Assembly: GCA_944381255.1 (NCBI GenBank)
Contig: CALWKL010000027.1
Coordinates: 1-11,741 of the forward strand
Direction: 5' to 3'
DNA: 11,741 nucleotides
From: an uncultured Clostridia bacterium
Lineage (GTDB): Bacteria; Bacillota; Clostridia; Christensenellales; UBA1242
In this document: positions 1 to 6,596 of the stretch, piece after piece
How positions within the stretch are numbered: the stretch's first letter is position 1
How the letters are laid out: every line of letters begins with the position of its first letter
The notes under the pieces: generated by a model
What the model saw: only the letters and a program-made list of their open reading frames with translations
Databases searched by the model: none
Told to the model about the DNA's origin: nothing
Position numbers and translations under genes: made by a program

Positions 1-32
1 CAATCAAAAAATGCACTTTTATTGCATATAGT

Positions 33-46
33 GCTTAAATTTAAGC
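33..46. repeat. 14-bp perfect palindrome upstream of ychF
   Basis: GCTTAAATTTAAGC reads the same on both strands. It lies about 20 bases upstream of the proposed ychF -35 box. It could be an operator half-site pair or part of an upstream gene's terminator, but no T-tract follows, and short AT-rich palindromes are easily found by chance in DNA of this composition. Confidence 0.4.
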
Positions 47-63
47 GAAAATTAACTTTTGAC

Positions 64-92
64 TTTACTTTTTGAAACTATTGAGGTACAAT
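64..92 (+). promoter_or_regulatory. probable sigma-A promoter of ychF
   Basis: A -10 box TACAAT (87-92) lies 17 bases after a -35-like TTTACT (64-69). The predicted transcript start near 99 leaves a leader of about 30 bases before the ATG at 128. A nearby TTGACT (59-64) is a better -35 by sequence but is spaced 22 bases from the -10. Confidence 0.5.
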
Positions 93-127
93 ATAGCCAT
101 AAAAGTATAGAAAAGGAAAATTAAAAA

Positions 128-1222
128 ATGAAATTAGGTGTTGTAGGGTTGCCAAACGTTGGTAAAAGCACCCTTTTTAATGCGCTTACCAAGGCTGGAG
201 CAATGAGCGCAAATTATCCATTCTGCACTATCGAGCCAAATATTGGTATGGTATCCGTTCCAGATGAGCGCCTAGAAGTACTAGGCAAGATGTATTCTAC
301 GCAAAAAATAACTCCCGCAACAATCGAATTTGTGGATATAGCAGGCTTGGTACGAGGTGCAAGCAAGGGTGAGGGCTTAGGCAATAAATTTCTCTCTCAC
401 ATTCGTGAAGTAGACGCAATAGTGCATGTAGTGCGTTGCTTTGAGGATAGTCAAATAATACATGTAGATGGTTCAGTAAATCCTAGCCGTGATGTAGAAA
501 CTATAAATCTAGAGTTGATTATGGCAGACTTAGAATCACTAGATAAGCAACTAATACGCATCACAAAGCAAACACGCAGTGGAGACAAACTAGCCAAAGA
601 GCAAGAGGAAGTATTTACCTTGGTAAAAGAGCAATTAGAGAAAGGACTCCCTGCTAGGTCGGTAGAACTAGACAAAAAACAACAAAAGTTACTGCGTGAA
701 GCATTTCTAATTACAGCAAAACCTACATTGTATGTAGCAAATGTGAGTCAAGAACAATTAGCCTCTGGGCTCAATGACCCCAAAGTAGCCGAACTTAGCG
801 CCATAGCAAAGAAAGAGAATAGTACAGTCTTGCCAATATGCGCTAATATCGAAGCAGAACTGGCAGAACTGTCTGAAGATGACATTGAACTATTTAAGGA
901 AGAATTTGGCATCAAAGAATTAGGACTTTCCAAACTTATAAAAGCAAGCTATAGCCTACTAGGTCTAATCAGTTACCTCACAGCAGGCGAAAAAGAAGTG
1001 CGTGCGTGGACTATCAAAAAAGGGACCAAGGCACCAGAAGCCGCTGGAGTCATACACTCAGATTTTGAACGAGGATTTATAAAAGCAGAAGTTGTATCCT
1101 ATGATAGCCTAGTAGCACTAGGTGGATATACTCAGGCAAAAGAAGCCGGCAAGGTGCGTATGGAGGGTAAAGATTACGAAGTACAAGATGGCGACGTAAT
1201 GTTGTTCCGTTTTAACGTGTAA
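128..1222 (+). CDS. ychF: YchF/OLA1-family redox-sensitive ATPase (Obg-related)
   Basis: This is a 364-aa, full-length member of the universally conserved YchF/OLA1 family, translation-associated P-loop NTPases that bind the ribosome and prefer ATP over GTP. The P-loop GLPNVGKS is at residues 7-14. The G3 motif DIAGLV is at 70-75, with Leu following Gly in place of the catalytic Gln, as is typical of HAS-type NTPases. The motif PFCTIEPN (31-38) carries the conserved Cys (C33) linked to redox sensing in the E. coli protein. A helical coiled region spans about 120-190 and a TGS domain about 277-364, ending in the family-typical FRFNV. The nucleotide-specificity (G4-like) motif reads NVSQ (205-208) where NVxE is usual, a conservative change worth noting. 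The ATG is preceded by AAAAGGAAA. The gene has its own promoter and appears monocistronic, converging on pta. Confidence 0.97.
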   Translation: MKLGVVGLPNVGKSTLFNALTKAGAMSANYPFCTIEPNIGMVSVPDERLEVLGKMYSTQKITPATIEFVDIAGLVRGASKGEGLGNKFLSHIREVDAIVHVVRCFEDSQIIHVDGSVNPSRDVETINLELIMADLESLDKQLIRITKQTRSGDKLAKEQEEVFTLVKEQLEKGLPARSVELDKKQQKLLREAFLITAKPTLYVANVSQEQLASGLNDPKVAELSAIAKKENSTVLPICANIEAELAELSEDDIELFKEEFGIKELGLSKLIKASYSLLGLISYLTAGEKEVRAWTIKKGTKAPEAAGVIHSDFERGFIKAEVVSYDSLVALGGYTQAKEAGKVRMEGKDYEVQDGDVMLFRFNV

Positions 1223-1286
1223 ATTATATATTTACCTATCAAAATTAGCAGTATAGTATACAAATTTAAGCACTAACCCTACAAAG

Positions 1287-1422
1287 TTATCCACTTATCC
1301 ACACAAAAATGTGGATAACTTGAAATAAAAATTTATAAAAATTGGCAGGAAAAAGTTTTCTTGCCTTTATTTTTTAATATTTTTTGTATATTTTTGTCTA
1401 ATTTTTATAAAAATGTGTATAA
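1287..1422. promoter_or_regulatory. cluster of DnaA-box-like 9-mers
   Basis: Four sites fit or nearly fit the DnaA-box consensus TTATNCACA. They are TTATCCACT (1287-1295, one mismatch), TTATCCACA (1295-1303, perfect), its reverse complement TGTGGATAA (1310-1318, perfect) and TGTGTATAA (1414-1422, reverse of TTATACACA, perfect to TTATNCACA). The first three lie within 32 bases and form an 11-bp inverted repeat (AAGTTATCCAC at 1284-1294, GTGGATAACTT at 1311-1321). An AT-rich stretch separates them from the fourth. The role is inferred: DnaA binding or titration, or a replication origin. The sites could also act only as a structured 3' end. Confidence 0.6.
1344..1371 (+). terminator. rho-independent terminator of ychF
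   Basis: GGCAGGAAAA (1344-1353) pairs with TTTTCTTGCC (1356-1365) over 10 bp with one G-U pair and a very short loop, followed by TTTATTTTTT. A T-rich run also follows on the opposite strand, so it may work in both directions between the convergent genes ychF and pta. Confidence 0.75.
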
Positions 1423-1428
1423 CTAACG

Positions 1429-1463
1429 AAAGGCGTGGTTTTTACCCACGCCTTTTGTTTTTT
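1429..1463 (+). terminator. second intergenic hairpin terminator, probably bidirectional
   Basis: AAAGGCGTGG (1429-1438) pairs perfectly with CCACGCCTTT (1446-1455) around a 7-base loop. The + strand tail TTTTGTTTTTTT is a good U-tract. This hairpin lies 21 bases beyond the pta stop codon, so on the - strand it may also end the pta transcript, although the T-run there is short. Confidence 0.75.
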
Positions 1464-1475
1464 TAATATTAAAAA

Positions 1476-2453
1476 TCATCTACATTGTAATACTGTAACC
1501 GCTGTTACCTCTACAATATCATCAACAGTACAGCCACGACTAAGGTCGTTTACAGGCAAGTTTAACCCCATCGTGATAGGACCAATCGCCTTTAATCCTC
1601 CAAAATATTGTGTTATCTTGTAACCAATATTGCCTGCATCAAGGTTAGGCATTACAAAGATATTTGCAGGTCGCACAAAAGGCATATCTGGCATTTTGTT
1701 TCGACTGACTGTGCTATTGACACACGCATCAAACTGCGTCTCACCCATACACATTACCCTAGGATTATTTTTAGAAAAAATATTGTATGCCGAGCGAACT
1801 TTTTGCACGCTATCTGACTCTGCGCTACCCATGGTAGAATAAGATAGAAAAGCACAGCATGGCTTTTTTAACCCTAAATGCTTATATTCGTCTAACATCA
1901 TCTCTGCTATTTGTGCCTCCTGCTCTGCAGTAGGATTTTCGATTACTGCACAATCGCCCATAACAAAGCAAGGATTTGTTACACGATTTTTGCCTACGAA
2001 CAAAAAATACGAGCTAACCAAGCCTTTGCGACCTTTTACTAATTGCAGAGCAGGTCTTAGGGTGCTAGCTGTAGGCACCTCTGCCCCACATACTACTCCA
2101 TCAGCCATACCTAATAGGCAATATGCATTAGCAAAATAAATTGGGTCTAAAGCCAATTTCCCTGCTTCTTCTATAGTCATGCCCTTGTGTTTGCGCTTTT
2201 CTAGTATCAAATCAATTATTTTATTTATATCTTTATAATCTTTTGGGTTGATAATTTGTATAGTTTTACTTGTATTTTTTAGTTGAGGCAATTTGATTTT
2301 TTCTTTGCTACCTATCAGTACAATGTTAGCAATCCCCTCTCTTACCACTCTAACTGCGCCTTCTATAATTCGAGAGGAAAATTCCGCCTCAGGCATAACA
2401 ATCGTTTTGTCATACTTTTTTGCCTTTTTAATTAAGGTGCGTACAAAATTCAC
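1476..2453 (-). CDS. pta: phosphate acetyltransferase (phosphotransacetylase), short catalytic form
   Basis: This enzyme interconverts acetyl-CoA plus phosphate and acetyl-phosphate plus CoA, linking to acetate kinase in acetate formation or use. At 325 aa it matches the catalytic-domain-only Pta form. Family blocks are visible: an N-terminal IVMPEAE block, DGVVCGAEVPTASTLRPAL at about 118-136, the ENPTAEQEAQIAEM block at about 172-185, GETQFDA at about 237-243, LDAGNIGYK at about 271-279 and the C-terminal LPVNDLSRGCTVDDIV at about 299-314. The last contains the Ser-Arg pair (S305, R306) and the Asp (D312) matching active-site residues defined in the Methanosarcina enzyme. I chose the GTG start at 2453 because GGGAGG (2461-2466) lies 7 bases upstream; the longer reading to a TTG at 2468 would bury that site in the coding region. 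It follows the 213-aa gene by 17 bases. No acetate kinase gene is present in the window. Confidence 0.95.
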   Translation of the reverse strand: MNFVRTLIKKAKKYDKTIVMPEAEFSSRIIEGAVRVVREGIANIVLIGSKEKIKLPQLKNTSKTIQIINPKDYKDINKIIDLILEKRKHKGMTIEEAGKLALDPIYFANAYCLLGMADGVVCGAEVPTASTLRPALQLVKGRKGLVSSYFLFVGKNRVTNPCFVMGDCAVIENPTAEQEAQIAEMMLDEYKHLGLKKPCCAFLSYSTMGSAESDSVQKVRSAYNIFSKNNPRVMCMGETQFDACVNSTVSRNKMPDMPFVRPANIFVMPNLDAGNIGYKITQYFGGLKAIGPITMGLNLPVNDLSRGCTVDDIVEVTAVTVLQCR

Positions 2454-2470
2454 CTTTTTACCTCCCAATT

Positions 2471-3112
2471 TTATCTCGTTTGAGATTGTTCATTTTCGTT
2501 TTTTTCTATTATACTTTTACCTAATTCATAAATTTTATCATTTATAGACTTAATGTGTTGACACTTTCTTGGATTTGATGAAGCTCGTTGCGAAAAAAAT
2601 TGATAATCTATAGAATTACGCATAATTCTATGTACATCCGCTTTTTCTGGGAATTTTTGCAAAAATTCAAGAATATACGACATATCCTTTCTTTGCTTGA
2701 TTATTTCATTTTCAATTTCTTTAAAATACCTTTGGTCCTTGCCCGCTATTACAATTAGGCTTGAGTATTTTTTGTCTCGTTCAAGCAAATTTACATATTT
2801 TCTAAGTAAATCATCATCATTACCTAAATCAGCATTTGTCAATATTTTAGACTCTACTTCCTCGGGCAACTCATTCAAAATAGGTATAGTCTTGCTTGTT
2901 AATACGATAGGGTGCTCTAGATAATATCCGATTACCAAATCATAAAACTCTTTTAGTAATTTTGAGTCATTAAACAAATACGTAGCAGGATCTTGGCTAT
3001 AAATTTCATAAAAATCTAAAATTGCCTTCTCACTTAGATTTTTATCTTTACTTAACGAAGCTTCCTTTATACTATTCAAAGCCTGAGACAAAACCTCTTT
3101 ACTATATGCCAT
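2471..3112 (-). CDS. unrecognised helical protein upstream of pta
   Basis: I do not recognise this 213-aa protein. It is rich in Lys, Glu, Leu, Ile and Ser, has no signal peptide or membrane segment and no Cys-pair motif, and reads as mostly alpha-helical and soluble; its C-terminus is charged and probably disordered. The start is set at ATG 3112 because AGGAGA lies 5 bases upstream; an in-frame ATG six codons earlier (3130) has no such site. The stop lies 17 bases before the pta GTG and the pta ribosome binding site starts only a few bases after it, so the two genes are very probably co-transcribed. It may be a lineage-specific partner or simply a passenger; nothing in the sequence shows a link to acetyl-phosphate metabolism. 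Confidence 0.8.
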   Translation of the reverse strand: MAYSKEVLSQALNSIKEASLSKDKNLSEKAILDFYEIYSQDPATYLFNDSKLLKEFYDLVIGYYLEHPIVLTSKTIPILNELPEEVESKILTNADLGNDDDLLRKYVNLLERDKKYSSLIVIAGKDQRYFKEIENEIIKQRKDMSYILEFLQKFPEKADVHRIMRNSIDYQFFSQRASSNPRKCQHIKSINDKIYELGKSIIEKNENEQSQTR

Positions 3113-3145
3113 ATACTCTCCTATGAACAAAACAAAATCTAAATA

Positions 3146-3175
3146 ATTATACTACAAATAGCCTTTAAAAATCAA
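3146..3175 (-). promoter_or_regulatory. probable sigma-A promoter of the 213-aa gene and pta
   Basis: On the - strand TATAAT (3146-3151) is preceded by TTGATT (3170-3175) with an 18-base spacer. The leader to the ATG at 3112 would be about 30 bases. It is back to back with the + strand promoter at 3278-3306. Confidence 0.65.
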
Positions 3176-3277
3176 TAAAATACCCAAATATTCAAGCATT
3201 TTATTTGTACTTTTTTGTCTATTATATGTTTTAGTTTGTTGTAGCCTAATAGTTAAAACAAAAATTACAATATTGTA

Positions 3278-3306
3278 TTGTTTTATCTATAAAATTGTGG
3301 TATAAT
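3278..3306 (+). promoter_or_regulatory. sigma-A promoter of the Sel1-repeat gene, extended -10
   Basis: TTGTTT (3278-3283), a 17-base spacer, then TATAAT (3301-3306) preceded by TGG, giving the extended -10 form TGnTATAAT. The ribosome binding site GAGG (3324-3327) and ATG 3335 follow at normal distances. Confidence 0.75.
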
Positions 3307-3334
3307 AAATTATATCAATTAGCGAGGTATTTTT

Positions 3335-4135
3335 ATGGAAAAATTGACACCGCAACAACTTAACTATGAAGCATTCAAATGCGAACTCAGAGTGATGCCT
3401 TTTAGCGAAATCACCGATTACCAACCTTTACTCGAAAAAATCGACACTCTAGATGCACATACTAAAAATCAGGTAGCCCTTGCGCTATATCGAGACAAAA
3501 AGCAGAAAAAAGAAACTCGAGTAAATCAGGCACTCAGTATATGGAATAAGGTACACGATGCCGAGGCTATGTCTTTAATATCTACAGCATACTTCCAGCA
3601 CTATGACAAGGAGCGTGGAGTATCTACCCTACGTGAAGCTATAGCACTAGGCAGTGTTACAGCGCAACTACGAGCAGGATATTGTACTTTGATGGGTATT
3701 GGAGTACGCCCAGATTTAGACAAGGCCTCTAATATTTTTAAGCGTTTGGCAAAGGAAAAAGTTCCAGAAGCAGTATACTTTACTGGAGCGCTATATATGA
3801 TGGGTAGTGACACCACTCCCAAAGACCCAGAGCGAGCAAAAAAGTTATTGATGTGGTCTGTAGAGCATGGTTGCAAATTTGCAGAATTTGAACATGGAGT
3901 AAGCCTACTACAGAAAGAAGATACCAAATCTGAAGGTATAAAATACATATATAAAGCAGCACAAAAGCAAGAGGTACGAGCTATGATGTGGCTTGCTATA
4001 GAATTGGCTCGTGGTACGATTTTACCTCGCAATATGGCAGAATCTCAAAATTATATGGAGCAGTGCTATAACCTACGCTTCTTACCTGCAGTAAATGCAA
4101 TAAACGAGGCACTTAAAAGTACCAAAAAAGATTAA
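3335..4135 (+). CDS. Sel1-like/TPR-like repeat protein
   Basis: This 266-aa protein is made mostly of Sel1-like repeats, paired helices of about 36 residues that build a protein-binding solenoid. Repeats are visible from about residue 76 to 246. The clearest are AQLRAGYCTLMGIGV (110-124) followed by DKASNIFKRLA, and AVYFTGALYMMG (146-157) followed by DPERAKKLLMWSVEHG. Later repeats are more worn. The first 75 residues are helical without a clear family. There is no signal peptide, so it is expected in the cytoplasm as a scaffold or adaptor; the partner cannot be read from the sequence. The start is supported by GAGG 7 bases upstream of the ATG and by the promoter at 3278-3306. It is followed by a hairpin before argS and is probably monocistronic. 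Confidence 0.85.
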   Translation: MEKLTPQQLNYEAFKCELRVMPFSEITDYQPLLEKIDTLDAHTKNQVALALYRDKKQKKETRVNQALSIWNKVHDAEAMSLISTAYFQHYDKERGVSTLREAIALGSVTAQLRAGYCTLMGIGVRPDLDKASNIFKRLAKEKVPEAVYFTGALYMMGSDTTPKDPERAKKLLMWSVEHGCKFAEFEHGVSLLQKEDTKSEGIKYIYKAAQKQEVRAMMWLAIELARGTILPRNMAESQNYMEQCYNLRFLPAVNAINEALKSTKKD

Positions 4136-4176
4136 TTAAACAATTATTTGACAGTGTAATTTAATTAAAAACTAAT

Positions 4177-4204
4177 AAAGCAACATTAAAAGTGTTGTTT
4201 TGAG
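4177..4204 (+). terminator. possible terminator after the Sel1-repeat gene
   Basis: AAAGCAACATT pairs with AGTGTTGTTTT around an AAA loop (4177-4201, two G-T wobbles). The T-run forms part of the stem and the tail is short, so termination may be partial and could allow read-through into argS. Confidence 0.45.
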
Positions 4205-4302
4205 ACTAATTCCTTATTAAATCAATATTTTTGATTTTTTAAATATTTTTAATTATTTTGCACTGTTTATTTAACTATTTTTACAATATAAAGGGAAAAC
4301 TT

Positions 4303-5979
4303 ATGAATATTTTGTATGATTACATTGCTGAGCTTCTTAGCAAACAAAAAGGATTGAGTAAAGAGGAAGTCTTGACATATCTTGAGACGCCTAGCCTAGA
4401 CAAAGGAGATGTAGCCCTACCTTGCTTTAAATACAGTAAAAGTATGCATCAATCTCCTGTAGTAATAGCACAGTCTTTACAAGACGGTTTGGAAGATGCC
4501 AACATAGCAGAAATAAAATCTGAAGGTGGATTCCTAAATTTTACATTCAAGCCAGAATTTTTAGCAAAGACACTGATGCAAAATTTACGTATTACTCAAG
4601 AACAAATTAGCGCAACTTCGGGAATGTTAAATAAAAAAGTTTTAATTGAGCACACTAGTATCAACCCAAACGCAAGCCCTCATATTGGCCGTGCTAGGAA
4701 TGCTTTGATTGCTGATAGTTTGGTACGAATTTTTCGCTTCTTGGGTTGGAAGACAGACACTCACTATTTCGTAAACGATGTCGGCAAACAAATAGCGATG
4801 CTAGCATACGCAACACGGGACAAGCCTACAGTTACTTTTGATGAATTACTACAAATCTACATTGATATCAACGAACAAGCCAAGACTAATCCAGAGATTG
4901 AAAAAGAGGTGTTTGGGTACTTGGCGCGTTTTGAAGCGGGCGACAAAGATACAATTGCACAATTTAATAAAATTGTAGGCACCTGCATTCATGGACAAAC
5001 AACAATATTCCACGAACTAGGCATAGAATGGGACCACTTTGACTACGAATCTCGCTACATTCACGAACATATTACTGACGAAGTACTTGCAGAATTAAAA
5101 AAATCACCAAAACTATTTAAAGATGAGAACGGTAGACTTGTGCTTGACCAAAGAGGAGAAAATATCGGTATCGAAGAGCCTATGCTAGTGGTTACTCGTC
5201 AAGATGGCACCAGCCTGTATGCATTGCGTGATATTTGCTATAGCCTTGACAAAGCACGCAGTGGCGCTGACAGAAATTTGTTGGTACTAGGCGAAGACCA
5301 AAAGGTATATTACCAGCAAATAAGTGCTGCTTTGCGACTATTGGGGGCGCAACCTGCAGAGGTCGTACATTACTCATTTGTACTTCTTCCCGACGGCAAG
5401 ATGAGTACTCGCCAAGGTACAGTAGTACTTTTGTCTGATTTTATGAAGGAAATAACAGACAAGGCAAATGAAATCATTTTGGAAAAACGTGGCGTAAATG
5501 ATTTGCAAAAAGCCAAAATAGTCGGATATGGTGCATTAAAATACAGTATACTACGCAGTAGCCCAGAGAAAAATGTCCTATTCGATTGGTCAACGGCATT
5601 AAACTTTAATGGAGATAGTAGTCTATATTCTCAATACAATTATGCTAGGATTCAGTCAATTCTTAGCAAGGCAACAGATGACTACTCAAACGCAAATTTT
5701 GCACTACTCACTGCTCCTAGTGAAATAGCACTTATAAAGCAACTGTATAACTTTGAATCTATTGTCTATTCAGCATATCGCAACTTAAACCCAAGCATAC
5801 TCACTAATTTTGTGTTTAGTCTAACCTCAAAATTTAGTCAATTTTATTCAACACAAAATATATTGAATGCAAGTGATACTGAGATTCGCAAAGCAAGGCT
5901 CGCTTTGATAGACAAAACTGCTATTGTTATCAAAAACACACTCTCCCTACTGGGCATAGACGTGGTAAACCAATTGTAA
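4303..5979 (+). CDS. argS: arginyl-tRNA synthetase
   Basis: This class I aminoacyl-tRNA synthetase charges tRNA-Arg with arginine in an ATP-dependent reaction in the cytoplasm. It is 558 aa, a normal length. An N-terminal tRNA-recognition (Add1-like) domain spans about 1-105. The first catalytic signature reads INPNASPHIGR, with HIGR at 127-130 in place of HIGH. The second is KMSTRQG at 366-372, the KMSK-type loop. The anticodon-binding helical domain begins near SLYSQYNYARIQ (about 441-452) and runs to the C-terminus, which ends in VVNQL rather than the common VRM-type end. I chose ATG 4303 because AAGGGAA (4291-4297) sits just upstream and the protein begins as the family does; the frame stays open back to a TTG at 4258 but that has no ribosome site. 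No confident promoter or T-box leader was recognised upstream. Confidence 0.95.
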   Translation: MNILYDYIAELLSKQKGLSKEEVLTYLETPSLDKGDVALPCFKYSKSMHQSPVVIAQSLQDGLEDANIAEIKSEGGFLNFTFKPEFLAKTLMQNLRITQEQISATSGMLNKKVLIEHTSINPNASPHIGRARNALIADSLVRIFRFLGWKTDTHYFVNDVGKQIAMLAYATRDKPTVTFDELLQIYIDINEQAKTNPEIEKEVFGYLARFEAGDKDTIAQFNKIVGTCIHGQTTIFHELGIEWDHFDYESRYIHEHITDEVLAELKKSPKLFKDENGRLVLDQRGENIGIEEPMLVVTRQDGTSLYALRDICYSLDKARSGADRNLLVLGEDQKVYYQQISAALRLLGAQPAEVVHYSFVLLPDGKMSTRQGTVVLLSDFMKEITDKANEIILEKRGVNDLQKAKIVGYGALKYSILRSSPEKNVLFDWSTALNFNGDSSLYSQYNYARIQSILSKATDDYSNANFALLTAPSEIALIKQLYNFESIVYSAYRNLNPSILTNFVFSLTSKFSQFYSTQNILNASDTEIRKARLALIDKTAIVIKNTLSLLGIDVVNQL

Positions 5980-5998
5980 TTTAATTATCAATTATAAT

Positions 5999-6100
5999 GA
6001 AAAATAAAAATAAAATAAAAAATAATTAATAAAAAATAAAAAAATATTAAAAATATTAAATAAATATCAATTAAAAATTAAAATATTATAAAAATTATTG
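5999..6100 (+). promoter_or_regulatory. A-tract-rich, almost G/C-free stretch, possible UP element
   Basis: From 6000 to 6099 every base but one (C at 6068) is A or T, with many runs of four to seven A on the + strand. It ends 12 bases before the -35 box at 6112, where an AT-rich UP element or curved DNA would help polymerase binding. No hairpin terminator for argS was recognised here. Confidence 0.4.
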
Positions 6101-6111
6101 CTAAGAAAAAA

Positions 6112-6140
6112 TTGCTTTTTGGCTCTAGATTATATATAAT
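6112..6140 (+). promoter_or_regulatory. probable sigma-A promoter of the zinc-ribbon/TraX pair
   Basis: TTGCTT (6112-6117), a 17-base spacer and TATAAT (6135-6140). A strong purine-rich ribosome site AAGAGGGGGG (6151-6160) and ATG 6165 follow. Confidence 0.65.
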
Positions 6141-6164
6141 TAAATTGATTAAGAGGGGGGCAAA

Positions 6165-6596
6165 ATGAGTTTTATCAAGTGTCCAAGTTGTGGTAATGAA
6201 ATTCAAAAAGAATCTGCAAAATGCATTTATTGCGGTTTTGATATGACACACTATGAGCGTGATACAAAAATAAAAATAGTAGTACAAGACCCCAATACTT
6301 TGCCTTTGGGTGGCAAAACTATCAATATCTACAATCGAAAGACAGATGAATGGATAGCAGAAGCTAAACTCGGTGATATCTTCTATATTACCATTAACGA
6401 ACCCACTACTATATCAGTCAAAAAAACAGCATGGAAAACAGGTCATATTACACTGCGTGCAAAGCCAAATGCTACATACAAGATTATTTTTAAGACAGGT
6501 TTTTTGACTTCACGCATACTTATAAAGGATATAACAGATGCTCCAAATGAAGTTTGTGATAATTCTATAACTGATTCGGAGAACTCAAGTGAATAG
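6165..6596 (+). CDS. small zinc-ribbon protein, unknown C-terminal domain
   Basis: This 143-aa protein starts with a zinc ribbon, CPSCG (C6, C9) and CIYCG (C20, C23), which should bind one zinc ion. Residues about 33-125 look like a small beta-rich domain with the stretches LPLGGKTINIYNRK and WIAEAKLGDIFYITI, followed by a short acidic, Ser/Asn-rich tail. There is no membrane segment. The C-terminal half resembles the beta-sandwich part of small zinc-ribbon proteins common in Firmicutes, but I cannot name a family with confidence. The ATG has a very strong ribosome site. Its last 8 bases overlap the start of the TraX-like gene, so the two are translated together, and it may act with that membrane protein. 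Confidence 0.85.
   Translation: MSFIKCPSCGNEIQKESAKCIYCGFDMTHYERDTKIKIVVQDPNTLPLGGKTINIYNRKTDEWIAEAKLGDIFYITINEPTTISVKKTAWKTGHITLRAKPNATYKIIFKTGFLTSRILIKDITDAPNEVCDNSITDSENSSE

Noticed and set aside
29..1275. 14-bp inverted repeat flanking ychF (TAGTGCTTAAATTT at 29-42 and its reverse complement at 1262-1275).
   Set aside because: In 11.7 kb of AT-rich DNA a 14-base inverted match somewhere is expected by chance, and nothing else suggests that ychF is mobile.
4148..4176. Perfect TTGACA (4148-4153) as a promoter for argS.
   Set aside because: No convincing -10 at 16-18 bases (best is ACTAAT), and the start point would fall inside the hairpin at 4177-4201.
4282..4287. TACAAT as the -10 box of argS.
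   Set aside because: Transcription would begin inside the ribosome binding site, about 10 bases before the ATG, and the -35 match is weak.
4136..4302. T-box riboswitch leader in front of argS.
   Set aside because: The gap is too short, no T-box consensus is visible and the only hairpin is a weak one close to the preceding gene.
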